Assembly: GCA_001655195.1 (NCBI GenBank) | Contig: LPNY01000132.1 | Span: 265,236 to 329,235 of the forward strand | Source: Arcobacter sp. EP1 | GTDB lineage: Bacteria; Campylobacterota; Campylobacteria; Campylobacterales; Arcobacteraceae | Direction of reading: 5' to 3' | DNA: 64,000 bases | Shown: positions 8,442 through 17,297 of the stretch, piece after piece | Layout: every line of letters begins with the position of its first letter | Numbering within the stretch: position 1 is the stretch's first letter | The notes under the pieces: generated by a model | Databases searched by the model: none | Told to the model about the DNA's origin: nothing | Seen by the model: the letters and a program-made list of their open reading frames with translations, nothing else | Position numbers and translations under genes: made by a program

Positions 8442-9465
8442 TCTAGACCCTTTAAAAACTGCTAGTTATGATTATGATTTACCCAAAGAACTCATAGCTA
8501 GCAAACCTGTTTACCCTGCTGATAGTGCACGTCTTTTAGTCTATAACAGACAAACGCAAGAGATAACTCACACAACATTTAAAAACCTTTTAGATTTTTT
8601 ACCTAAAAACCTTTCTGTTTTTTTAAATGATACCAAAGTAATCAAAGCACGAATCTATGGAACAAAACCAACAGGTGGAAAAGTAGAACTGCTATTTAAT
8701 AAACCGCTGTTTATGAACCAATACCTAGTAATGATTCGAGGTAAAGTCAATGTAGGCTTAGAACTAGCATTTGATTTAGGACTTAGTGCAAAAGTTATAG
8801 AACTACATGATGACGATGGTACACGTACGGTTGAATTTTTCAAAGATGGCAAAAAACTAGAATTTTTAGAGCTGGTTGATATTTTAAATGAAATTGGGCA
8901 CTTACCTCTTCCTCACTATATGAATAGAGAAGATGAAGAGCAAGATAACAAAGACTATCAAACACTCTTTGCTAAAAACTATGGGGCAGTTGCAGCACCT
9001 ACTGCATCACTGCATTTTACGCCGGAACTTTTAGAAAAAATCAATAATCACTACGAAGTAAACTACCTGACACTTCATGTGGGTGCAGGTACATTTAAAC
9101 CAGTAGATAGTGAAGATATTTTAAACCACCCTATGCACAGTGAATACTTTGAAATAGGACGTGAGGCAAAAAGTGCATTGGATAATGCACAAAAAACACT
9201 TGCTGTTGGAACAACAGTAACCCGTACCATAGAATACTATGCACGAATGAATAAAATACAAGGGGAGTGTGACCTATTTTTAAACCCAGCAAACACACCT
9301 ATAAAAGTAGACCATCTGTTAACCAACTTTCACCTACCTAAATCCACACTAATTATGCTCATTGCATCCTTTGTAGGTTTAGAAAAAACATTGGAACTTT
9401 ATGACATCGCAGTAAAAGAGAAGTACCGATTTTTCTCTTATGGTGATGGAATGTTAATCATATAA
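8422..9465 (+). CDS. queA: S-adenosylmethionine:tRNA ribosyltransferase-isomerase
   Basis: QueA builds epoxyqueuosine in tRNA by transferring and rearranging the ribosyl part of S-adenosylmethionine onto preQ1-modified tRNA. Family motifs are present: YDLPKELIA, VFLNDTKVIKARI, GHLPLPHYM, YGAVAAPTASLHF, LHVGAGTFKPV, and the C-terminal TNFHLPKSTLIMLI. Length (347) is usual. Two starts are possible, ATG 8422 or ATG 8428, both inside tatC and without a strong ribosome site, so translation is probably coupled to tatC. Confidence 0.95.
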   Translation: MKMKKSNLDPLKTASYDYDLPKELIASKPVYPADSARLLVYNRQTQEITHTTFKNLLDFLPKNLSVFLNDTKVIKARIYGTKPTGGKVELLFNKPLFMNQYLVMIRGKVNVGLELAFDLGLSAKVIELHDDDGTRTVEFFKDGKKLEFLELVDILNEIGHLPLPHYMNREDEEQDNKDYQTLFAKNYGAVAAPTASLHFTPELLEKINNHYEVNYLTLHVGAGTFKPVDSEDILNHPMHSEYFEIGREAKSALDNAQKTLAVGTTVTRTIEYYARMNKIQGECDLFLNPANTPIKVDHLLTNFHLPKSTLIMLIASFVGLEKTLELYDIAVKEKYRFFSYGDGMLII

Positions 9466-9492
9466 ATAATAAATTAAATAAAAGGATTATAA

Positions 9493-10233
9493 ATGCCTAA
9501 ATATGTACTTTTTGATACAGAAACTACAGGAAACCAAGAAGAAGATAGAGTGATTCAATTTGGAGCAATGATAGTTGACCAAACAGGAGCAGTTGAAGCC
9601 TATGATGAGTTCTGTAGCAGTGATGTTGAAATCAAAATTGAAGCAATGGAAGTACATAATATCACTCCTAATATGATTGAAGGCAAACCACAAGCTACAC
9701 AAACAACCTTTTACCAAAAACTATTAGAACTAAATAATGAAGAGAACTATTTAATTGCTCATAATATCTCTTTTGATATGGGAATGGTTAAAAAAGAGGG
9801 CTTTGAAAACAGCTATCAACTTATTGATACTCTACGATGTGCTAAACACCTCTATCCTGATATGCCCTATCACAGACTTCAATACCTAAGATACGCCCTA
9901 GAACTTTATAAAACAGAAGAACAAGAAGCAGCAAAACATAACATTACTATTAAAGCCCATGATGCAATTGGAGATGTTTTAGTGATGAAACTCTTTTTAT
10001 CAAAACTTGTAATGAAATGTCGAGAAATTTATCCTGACTATAATCCAATGGAAAAACTAGTTGATTTAACCCGAACTCCAGTATTTATCAAAACATTTAA
10101 GTTTGGAAAATACCGAGGAAAAGATATCCAAGAAGTGGCTTCACAAGACGCTGGGTATTTAAACTGGATGAAATCTAATATGGATTTAGATGAAGATTTA
10201 AAATACACCCTGGATAAAGTACTTTCTAACTAA
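9493..10233 (+). CDS. DEDDh 3'-5' exonuclease, exodeoxyribonuclease X / DnaQ type
   Basis: An exonuclease domain fills residues 1-175: FDTETTG holds the first acidic pair (Asp8, Glu10), HNISFD the middle acid, and HDAIGDV the His and last Asp. The C-terminal part has a KFGKYRGK-xx-EVA segment and NWM, like the small extra domain of exonuclease X-type proteins. Likely role: trimming single-strand DNA ends in repair or proofreading-type clean-up. A good AAGG ribosome site precedes the ATG. The replicative epsilon subunit is a separate possibility that I cannot exclude. Confidence 0.82.
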   Translation: MPKYVLFDTETTGNQEEDRVIQFGAMIVDQTGAVEAYDEFCSSDVEIKIEAMEVHNITPNMIEGKPQATQTTFYQKLLELNNEENYLIAHNISFDMGMVKKEGFENSYQLIDTLRCAKHLYPDMPYHRLQYLRYALELYKTEEQEAAKHNITIKAHDAIGDVLVMKLFLSKLVMKCREIYPDYNPMEKLVDLTRTPVFIKTFKFGKYRGKDIQEVASQDAGYLNWMKSNMDLDEDLKYTLDKVLSN

Positions 10234-10262
10234 AAAATTAAAATTAATAAAATTTTCTACAC

Positions 10263-10289
10263 TTGACTTTAATAGCCCATTGCTATAAT
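10263..10289 (+). promoter_or_regulatory. Likely promoter of the sensor kinase gene
   Basis: TTGACT (10263-10268) and a perfect TATAAT (10284-10289) are spaced 15 bases, slightly short. The -10 box and the end of the -35 box lie inside a seven-base inverted repeat, ACTTGAC (10261-10267) and GTCAAGT (10291-10297). Confidence 0.55.
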
Positions 10290-10309
10290 TGTCAAGTTAG
10301 GAAATTAGG

Positions 10310-12649
10310 ATGAGAAAACTTTACTATTTATTAATTTTTGCCTTACTCTTTCCCCTCTTTTTAAAAGCATCTCAATATAATATTTTAATTTTACACTCCT
10401 ATCACCAATCTTACAAATGGACAGATGATATAAACCGTGGGATTAATGAAGTCTTCAAAAACAATATCAATCAGTTGAATTTTTATGTTGAGTATATGGA
10501 CAGCAAACGCTTTATTGATAAAACCCACCACGATAATCTTTTTAAACTTTATAAACAAAAATATAACAACATCAACTTTGATGTTATTATTAGTAGTGAT
10601 AACAATGCACTTAACTTTGTTAAAAAATACCACAAAACACTCTTTAAAAAAGCACCTGTTGTTTTTTTAGGAGCAAACTATTTTACAAAAAAAGAGATTG
10701 AAGGTTTTAGCAACTTTACAGGGGTTAACGAAGAAGCGAATATTCAAGCTAACTATGAACTTATCCAACAACTTCACCCTAATATAAAAAATATATATAC
10801 AGTTGTTGATAATACAACAACGGGTCAAAAGATAAAACAAGAGATCAAAAAAATTAAACAAAAATTAAACAAACATATCAATTTTGAGATAATCAGTGAA
10901 GTAACACTTAATGAATTGAAAGAAAAAATCAAAACCTTACCTAAAAATAGTGCTGTATTAATAACAGTATTTTTTAGAAGTAAAGATAACCAAGTATTTG
11001 AGTATTTTGATATTTCATCTATGATATCAAAACAAACAAATTCTCCTATTTATGGTCTTTGGGACTTTTACTTAGGGCATGGGATTATTGGTGGTTTTTT
11101 AACTAGTGGTTTCTTTCAAGGAAAAGAAGCAGCCCTAATGGCAAAAAAGATTCTACAAAAGACACCACTATTTAGAATCCCAATTTTATATAAAAGCCCC
11201 AATAATTACATGTTTGATTATCAACTCCTTGAAAAATATAATATAGATAAAACTCTCCTTCCTAAAAATAGTTATATTATAAATGAACCGTTAAACCTAT
11301 ATGAGAGATATAAAAGAGAGATTCTATCTCTTGGTATTTTATTTAGTTTTCTCATTGTTATTATTATTTCATTATTAATGATTTTACGACAAAAAGAACT
11401 GTCTAAACTACACATCAAAAAAGAGTTACGATTTCAACAAACATTAATTGATACAGTTGATGCTCCAATTTATTATAAAAATACCAGTGGAGAATATATT
11501 GGTTGTAACAAAGCTTTTGAAACCTTTTTAGAGACATCAAAGGACTCTATCATTGGTAAAAATGTTTTTGATGTCATCCCCAAAGAGTTAGCCAATCTTT
11601 ATACCCAAAAAGATGAAGAGATTATCGAAAATCCAAATCCTCAACAATATGAAGGACTACATATCTACCCAGATGGTTCACATAAAAACCTTATTTTTTA
11701 TAAAAATGTTTATTATGATGAAAAAGGCCAAGTCCAAGGAATAGTTGGAACAATCTTTGATATTACACACCTCAAAGAGATAACCAAAAAACTCGATAAT
11801 CTTAATAAACATCTTGAAGAAAAAGTTCAAGAAAGAACCATTGAACTTGAAGAAACCAACACTGAACTTGAACAAACCATTACCCACTTGGAGAGTATGC
11901 AAAAACGTCTTGTGGAAACAGAAGTAGTGAACAGTTTAGGAAATATTGTTGCAGGTGTTGCCCATGAAATCAATACTCCTGTAGGTATTGGTATTACGGC
12001 ATCAACTCACCTTGAAGAACTGGTAAATAAAATAAACCTTCTTTTCAAAAATGATGAAATTAGTGAAGAAGAGTTTGAAAATTTTCTAATAAAAAGCCAA
12101 GAATTATCACAGCTCATTCATGCAAACTTTGAAAAAACTGCCAAACTTATTAGAAGTTTTAAACAAGTCTCAGTAGAACAACTCAAAGAAGAGAAAAGAA
12201 GTATCATATTAAAAGAGTACCTACAAGATATCCTTGTAAGTATCAAAGCCTTGACAAAGTACCCTGACGGTATTAGTATAAACATAGAATGTCAAGAGGA
12301 ATTAGAACTTACTATCTTTACAGGAGCTTTATCAAAGATTATTACCAATTTGATTTTAAACTCAATTCATCATGGCTTTGAAGAAACAAATAGAGGAAAT
12401 ATTAACTTAATTCTCTCTCGTACCAATCATCAGCTTCATATCACCTACACAGATGATGGAAAAGGGATAAAACAAGAACATCTCAATAAAATATTTGATC
12501 CTTTCTTTACTACCAAACGTATCAAAGGACAAACAGGACTTGGGCTAAATGTTATCTACAATATAATCACCGCAACTTTTAAGGGTAAAATTAACTGTAG
12601 CAGCCAAGAAGAAAAAGGTGTCACTTTCACTATTACACTCCATATATAG
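10310..12649 (+). CDS. Sensor histidine kinase with ABC-type substrate-binding sensor and PAS domain
   Basis: Domains in order: signal peptide or anchor (1-20); a periplasmic domain of the ABC substrate-binding type (about 22-325, starting NILILHSYHQSYKWT and including VVFLGANYF); a membrane segment (about 336-360); a PAS domain (about 375-485); a coiled coil (about 485-540); a kinase H box with AHEINTPVG (His near 553); and a GHKL ATPase with GLGLNVIYNII. It should sense a small periplasmic ligand and an internal cue, then phosphorylate a regulator. No response regulator is adjacent, so it is an orphan kinase here. AGGA seven bases upstream supports the start. Confidence 0.88.
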   Translation: MRKLYYLLIFALLFPLFLKASQYNILILHSYHQSYKWTDDINRGINEVFKNNINQLNFYVEYMDSKRFIDKTHHDNLFKLYKQKYNNINFDVIISSDNNALNFVKKYHKTLFKKAPVVFLGANYFTKKEIEGFSNFTGVNEEANIQANYELIQQLHPNIKNIYTVVDNTTTGQKIKQEIKKIKQKLNKHINFEIISEVTLNELKEKIKTLPKNSAVLITVFFRSKDNQVFEYFDISSMISKQTNSPIYGLWDFYLGHGIIGGFLTSGFFQGKEAALMAKKILQKTPLFRIPILYKSPNNYMFDYQLLEKYNIDKTLLPKNSYIINEPLNLYERYKREILSLGILFSFLIVIIISLLMILRQKELSKLHIKKELRFQQTLIDTVDAPIYYKNTSGEYIGCNKAFETFLETSKDSIIGKNVFDVIPKELANLYTQKDEEIIENPNPQQYEGLHIYPDGSHKNLIFYKNVYYDEKGQVQGIVGTIFDITHLKEITKKLDNLNKHLEEKVQERTIELEETNTELEQTITHLESMQKRLVETEVVNSLGNIVAGVAHEINTPVGIGITASTHLEELVNKINLLFKNDEISEEEFENFLIKSQELSQLIHANFEKTAKLIRSFKQVSVEQLKEEKRSIILKEYLQDILVSIKALTKYPDGISINIECQEELELTIFTGALSKIITNLILNSIHHGFEETNRGNINLILSRTNHQLHITYTDDGKGIKQEHLNKIFDPFFTTKRIKGQTGLGLNVIYNIITATFKGKINCSSQEEKGVTFTITLHI

Positions 12650-12741
12650 GGCTGACTTAAGCTTATTTAAATTCTAAAAGTCCTTTTCATTTCACTTATC
12701 TTAACTATAATTAATCTATATTGAAAATTAGGAGATGTTCA

Positions 12742-14082
12742 GTGAAAATGAACAGTTTTAGCCGTGTAGGCTTTATCCTTGCTGCAGCTGGTTCTGCAGT
12801 TGGATTAGGTAATATTTGGAGATTTCCATATATTACAGGAGAGTATGGTGGTGGAGCATTTATTTTAGTGTATCTACTCGCAATTTTATTTATTGGATTA
12901 ACTGTATTTCTTGCAGAAGCAGTTATTGGACAAAGTGGACAATCTGATGTTTCCACATCATTTGTTTCCCTATCAAAATCTAAAAACAAAAACTGGAAAT
13001 TTGCTGGTTTTATGGTCGCTACTGGATTAATTATTCTCTCATTTTATTCTGTAGTATTGGGATGGATTTTAGATTATGTGATTACTTCATTTGGTACATT
13101 ACCAACTGAGGCTAAAGTTGCAGGTGGAAACTTTGAAAACCTTATTACCAATGATATTGGTTCACTCATTGTTTATCATACATTAATCGCAGGTTCTGTG
13201 ATTTTTATTGTATTAAAAGGAATTAAAGAAGGAATCGAAAAAATCAACCTTATTTTAATGCCACTTTTAGGGCTTATTTTATTTGGTCTTTTAATGTACG
13301 CATTTACCCTAGATTCATTCTCTCAAGCAGTATCATTTATGTTTACACCAGATTTTTCTAAAATTGATGGTGATGCGTTACTAGCAGCTCTTGGGCAAGC
13401 ATTCTTTACGCTATCTCTTGGTGTTGGTACTATTTTAACCTACTCAGCATCTCTTCCAAAAGAAGCAAACTTTGTAAAATCATCATTTATGGTTGCTATT
13501 GTTGATACATCAATTGCTTTAATTGCAGGGTTAATCATCTTTACTTACCTTTTTGCTGCTGGTGCACAAAGTGCGGCAGGTCCTGGGCTTGTATTTATCT
13601 CATTACCTGTAATTTTCTCAGGTTGGGGAACATTAGGTAATGTTATTGCTGTTTCGTTCTTCTTAGCATTAATCTTTGCAGGAATCACATCAGCAGTTTC
13701 AATGATTGAACCATCACTTCGGTTCTTTATTGAACGATTTAAAATGACACGTCAAAAAGCAACAATTCTTTGTGGTGCAACATTTTATATCTTAGGTATC
13801 GTTGCTCTACTTTCAATGTCAAAATCATTTGGAGCAGAACTTACATTTTTTGGGAAAAATGCCTTTGATATTATGGACTTCATGTCATCATCAATTATGA
13901 TGCCAATTGCGGCTATCATAATCTGTATCTTCTTAGGATACTTTGTTGACAAAGAGCTTCTTGAGCAGAAGTTTACAAAACATACATCATCAGCAGTATT
14001 TCATACATGGTACTTACTTATTCGCTATGTAGTTCCTATTGCTATTATCATTCTATTTTTAAATAAGTTAGGGGCAATTTAA
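12742..14082 (+). CDS. Sodium-dependent NSS/SNF-family amino acid transporter (copy 1)
   Basis: An inner-membrane sodium symporter of the neurotransmitter:sodium symporter family (LeuT, MhsT, TnaT relatives), which import amino acids or similar solutes. The first helix carries the signature GSAVGLGNIWRFPY with the unwound sodium and substrate site, and about eleven to twelve hydrophobic segments follow. I set the start at GTG 12742 because AGGAG lies seven bases before it; the frame stays open to a TTG at 12721, which would put that site inside the gene. It is followed without a gap by a close paralog (TAATG overlap). The substrate is unknown. Confidence 0.9.
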   Translation: MKMNSFSRVGFILAAAGSAVGLGNIWRFPYITGEYGGGAFILVYLLAILFIGLTVFLAEAVIGQSGQSDVSTSFVSLSKSKNKNWKFAGFMVATGLIILSFYSVVLGWILDYVITSFGTLPTEAKVAGGNFENLITNDIGSLIVYHTLIAGSVIFIVLKGIKEGIEKINLILMPLLGLILFGLLMYAFTLDSFSQAVSFMFTPDFSKIDGDALLAALGQAFFTLSLGVGTILTYSASLPKEANFVKSSFMVAIVDTSIALIAGLIIFTYLFAAGAQSAAGPGLVFISLPVIFSGWGTLGNVIAVSFFLALIFAGITSAVSMIEPSLRFFIERFKMTRQKATILCGATFYILGIVALLSMSKSFGAELTFFGKNAFDIMDFMSSSIMMPIAAIIICIFLGYFVDKELLEQKFTKHTSSAVFHTWYLLIRYVVPIAIIILFLNKLGAI

Positions 14083-15419
14083 TGCAAACAGGTTTTTCAA
14101 GAATTGGTTTTATTTTAGCAGCAGCAGGATCTGCTGTTGGTCTTGGTAATATATGGAAATTTCCATATGTTACTGGTGAAAATGGTGGTGGGGCATTTGT
14201 AATTATCTATTTATTAGCCATTGCGTTTATTGGTCTTTCAATTTTTATTGCAGAGTCATACATAGGTAAAGAATCCCGAGCAAATGCAGCTTCAGGTTAT
14301 CAAGTAATTTCAAAATCACAAAGTAAACACTGGCGATGGGCAGGTTTTCAAATCTTTGCAGGGATTCTTATTCTATCATTTTATGCGTTTATTATTGGGT
14401 GGATTATTGATTATATTATCATTTCAATCTCTGGACTTCCTACAACAATCAAAGAAGCAGAAACGACGTTTACAAATCTAATTACCAATGAAATTGGTAC
14501 ACAGATCTTCTTTCACACATTAGTTGTAGCAACGATGATTTTTATTGCCTTAAAAGGGGTAAAAAATGGAATTGAAAGATTAAATCTTATTTTAATGCCA
14601 CTTTTAGCAATCATTTTATTTGGTCTTTTGATTTATGCAACAACTCTTGATTCGTTCTCACAAGCGATGTCATTTATGTTTAGTCCAGACTGGTCAAAAC
14701 TAACCGTTGATTCACTCTTAGCAGCAGTAGGACAAGCGTTCTTTACACTCTCGCTTGGTATGGGTATTATTATTACTTATTCTGCTTCTATGGATAAAAA
14801 GGCTAACTTTATCAAATCGTCCGTATTTGTTGCCATCGTTGATACAGCAGTTGCCTTAATTGCAGGTATTATTATCTTCTCATTTCTCTTTGCAGCAGGT
14901 GCAAAAAGTGTTGCAGGGCCTGGATTAGTATTTATTTCATTACCACTTATTTTTAGTGGATGGGGAATCTTTGGTCAAGTTATTGCTATTGCATTCTTTT
15001 GTGCACTACTGTTTGCCGGTATCACATCAGCGGTTTCTTTATTAGAGCCATCAGTGAGATACTTAATTGAGAAATTTCAAATGACACGGGTGAAAGCAAC
15101 CTTTGCAGCATCTGGGTTTTTATATGTACTTGGAATTCTTGCATTATTATCTATGAGTGCAGATTATGGTTCAATGTTAACATTCTTTGGTAAAAATTTA
15201 TTTGATTGGATGGATTATACAACCTCTTCAATTGCATTACCAGTTTCAGGTTTTGTAACGTGTATTTTCTTAGGATATTTTGTGGATAAAAATGTGTTAA
15301 AAACAAAATTCACTTCTCATACAAGTGTTGTAATATTCAACCTTTGGTATGCTCTTATCAGATACATTGTACCTGTAGCAATCGCACTTCTGTTTTTAAA
15401 TAAACTAGGGGTACTTTAA
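14082..15419 (+). CDS. Sodium-dependent NSS/SNF-family amino acid transporter (copy 2)
   Basis: A paralog of the gene before it, similar over its whole length, from GSAVGLGNIWKFPYVTGE to the C-terminal YVDK-like linker and last helix. Its start overlaps the stop of copy 1 by one base and has AGGGG as ribosome site inside copy 1, so the two are co-expressed. NSS proteins can be monomeric or dimeric; a tandem pair may be two transporters of different substrate range or a hetero-complex, which the sequence cannot settle. A strong two-way terminator follows. Confidence 0.9.
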   Translation: MQTGFSRIGFILAAAGSAVGLGNIWKFPYVTGENGGGAFVIIYLLAIAFIGLSIFIAESYIGKESRANAASGYQVISKSQSKHWRWAGFQIFAGILILSFYAFIIGWIIDYIIISISGLPTTIKEAETTFTNLITNEIGTQIFFHTLVVATMIFIALKGVKNGIERLNLILMPLLAIILFGLLIYATTLDSFSQAMSFMFSPDWSKLTVDSLLAAVGQAFFTLSLGMGIIITYSASMDKKANFIKSSVFVAIVDTAVALIAGIIIFSFLFAAGAKSVAGPGLVFISLPLIFSGWGIFGQVIAIAFFCALLFAGITSAVSLLEPSVRYLIEKFQMTRVKATFAASGFLYVLGILALLSMSADYGSMLTFFGKNLFDWMDYTTSSIALPVSGFVTCIFLGYFVDKNVLKTKFTSHTSVVIFNLWYALIRYIVPVAIALLFLNKLGVL

Positions 15420-15425
15420 AGAAAG

Positions 15426-15451
15426 GATAGAGGCAGTCTGCCTCTATCTTT
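15426..15451. terminator. Two-way terminator between transporter pair and Cache protein
   Basis: A ten-pair stem (GATAGAGGCA with TGCCTCTATC), loop GTC, is followed by TTT on the plus strand and preceded by AAAG. It sits in the 36 bases between two convergent genes and so can stop transcription from both sides. Confidence 0.75.
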
Positions 15452-15455
15452 ACTC

Positions 15456-15902
15456 TTATTTATAGAATCCTGTACCAATAAACATATCACCATCAATTCG
15501 TTTGATATACGATCGTTTTGGTGCGATTTTCTTTTTAATTGGATGTGACCATTTATAGTCTAACCAACCTTCTCCATCATTTTGTGCAATTTTAATTAAC
15601 TCTTGAATAAGCATTAATCCAGTTGCATCTTTTAACTTATAAAGATTTTTTCCAACGAGTTTAGCATTTGATCCTAAAGCTTTATTTACACCTTTAAAAT
15701 CATAAGCAAACATGTATAGTTCACCACGAATAAATTTCCCATTTGGGTCATTAAACTCTTTTAAACAGACTTCTGTACCTTTTTCTTGACAAAGTTTAAC
15801 ACCTTCATCAACAAAAGCTTTTACTTCCTCTACACTTGCAGCGTATGCAACAGATGCTCCAAGAATACAAGCAACAATAACCTTTGACAATCTTGCTAAC
15901 AT
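15456..15902 (-). CDS. Secreted single Cache-domain protein
   Basis: A 148-residue protein with a clear signal peptide (residues 1-21, ending AYA) followed by one Cache-2-type domain: ...VKAFVDEGVKLCQEKG at the start, GELYMFAYDFKGVNKAL in the middle, and a C-terminal GEGWLDYKWSHP. These domains usually sit in chemoreceptors and sensor kinases, but here there is no signalling part, so it is a free periplasmic ligand-binding protein. TAAGGAGG lies just before the ATG. No partner receptor is adjacent; the double-Cache chemoreceptor at 48-50 kb has a related domain. Confidence 0.82.
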   Translation of the reverse strand: MLARLSKVIVACILGASVAYAASVEEVKAFVDEGVKLCQEKGTEVCLKEFNDPNGKFIRGELYMFAYDFKGVNKALGSNAKLVGKNLYKLKDATGLMLIQELIKIAQNDGEGWLDYKWSHPIKKKIAPKRSYIKRIDGDMFIGTGFYK

Positions 15903-15972
15903 TTTAGCCTCCTTATGTTTTACTTAAATTAAGTATAACTCTTCAATATAATAATCATATGATATTTTAAAT

Positions 15973-17214
15973 CTATAAAAAAAGATAAAGATTAAATCCC
16001 ACAAATAGGATGTTAAGTAGAATAAATGCATATTTACTAATAATACTAAAAAAAGAAATAATAATATAGACGAGAAAAAACCACCAAGGAGTTAACACCT
16101 CAAATACAGTTAAAGAAGATGATAAAAGTACTAAAAGCACATCATCTAAAAAGGAACCATATCCTATAATATGTGCAAAAAGCTCTATTGGATAAAAGAG
16201 GGTAAAAAGAAGTGTCAAAATAGGTGAAAGAAGCTGCTCATAAGTTGTCTGAGAAAAGAAAAAGTGAACAATTGGATTAAAGCAAAAAAATATCCAAAAA
16301 TTAAAAATAAATATGCTCAATATTTTAGGTAATTTTTCAAAGTATTTAATAAATAGGAAAATATAAAAGACCCCAGTCAAAGAGAACCAAAGAGATAAAG
16401 AGAAAAGATATTTAGGGAATAAAGCAATGATAATTAAAAAGGTAAACAACAGTGTCTCAAAAGAGAAAAGCTTAATATTATTTCTTAAAAGGATAACTCC
16501 TAGTACAAACATTATAAAGGCTCTTAATAGTGAAGGAACAATCCCTGTTAATAAAAGGTAGGAAAATAAAATGACAGATGTAACTACAATAATATCGTGC
16601 TTCTTATTACGATAAGGGAAGTATCTTTGATGTATAGGAGCATATAATAAATTGAATACTCCATACAATACAAAAGAGAGAACACCTAAATGAAATCCTG
16701 AAATTGCAATAAGATGTGAAAGTCCCAAAGAAGCAAAAAAATCACGCGAATCTTCCCCTAAGGGATGAGCTAGAAAAAGAGCATTAAATAACTCTGATAC
16801 ATTACTATGTATATGTTGTTCATTGATTTTTTGTGATAATTGTTTTGCGAAATCGACACGATTTTTAGGATAAATATTCAAACTTTGAGTATAGAAATTT
16901 TTTAGATAGTCTATAAAATCAACACGTTTAGTTAGTATCGTTAAATCAATAAAATCTTGTTTTTTAAAGCCGTGATTAAGAATAACCGAGGTAAAAAACG
17001 TGTAATCATTTGTTCTAACTTTTAAAACATCATAGTCATTTTTATGATATATGTTGACGATTTTACCTGAAGTTTCGATTAACTCTTCACTTTTAAAATC
17101 CTTGTATTTTACATACTCAAAACTAATAGTAAAGAAAAAAAGTATAAAAAGAAGTGTAATAAAAGATAAATATTGAGAGGAGGAAGAGAATAAAGGAAGT
17201 TTTTCTGCTTTCAT
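15973..17214 (-). CDS. ComEC/Rec2-family DNA uptake channel protein, short form
   Basis: ComEC forms the inner-membrane channel for single-strand DNA in natural transformation. The competence-domain signature HLIAISGFHLGVLSFVLYG is present with about eight to ten hydrophobic segments around it, preceded by a soluble OB-like part (about residues 40-110). At 413 residues it lacks the C-terminal metallo-beta-lactamase domain of long ComEC proteins; Campylobacterota members are usually short like this. Ribosome site is weak. It follows ovoA on the same strand, but a strong terminator lies between. Confidence 0.87.
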   Translation of the reverse strand: MKAEKLPLFSSSSQYLSFITLLFILFFFTISFEYVKYKDFKSEELIETSGKIVNIYHKNDYDVLKVRTNDYTFFTSVILNHGFKKQDFIDLTILTKRVDFIDYLKNFYTQSLNIYPKNRVDFAKQLSQKINEQHIHSNVSELFNALFLAHPLGEDSRDFFASLGLSHLIAISGFHLGVLSFVLYGVFNLLYAPIHQRYFPYRNKKHDIIVVTSVILFSYLLLTGIVPSLLRAFIMFVLGVILLRNNIKLFSFETLLFTFLIIIALFPKYLFSLSLWFSLTGVFYIFLFIKYFEKLPKILSIFIFNFWIFFCFNPIVHFFFSQTTYEQLLSPILTLLFTLFYPIELFAHIIGYGSFLDDVLLVLLSSSLTVFEVLTPWWFFLVYIIISFFSIISKYAFILLNILFVGFNLYLFL

Positions 17215-17266
17215 AGTAAAAGCATAACATAATTTAAATTATTATTTATTTGACAACTAATCCTAG

Positions 17267-17297
17267 GTTTGGAAAAAACTTAACGTTTTTTCCAAAC
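17267..17297 (-). terminator. Strong terminator overlapping the ovoA stop codon
   Basis: A perfect 13-pair stem (GTTTGGAAAAAAC with GTTTTTTCCAAAC) around a five-base loop. The ovoA stop codon (17280-17282) is at the loop. It separates the ovothiol operon from comEC. Confidence 0.75.
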
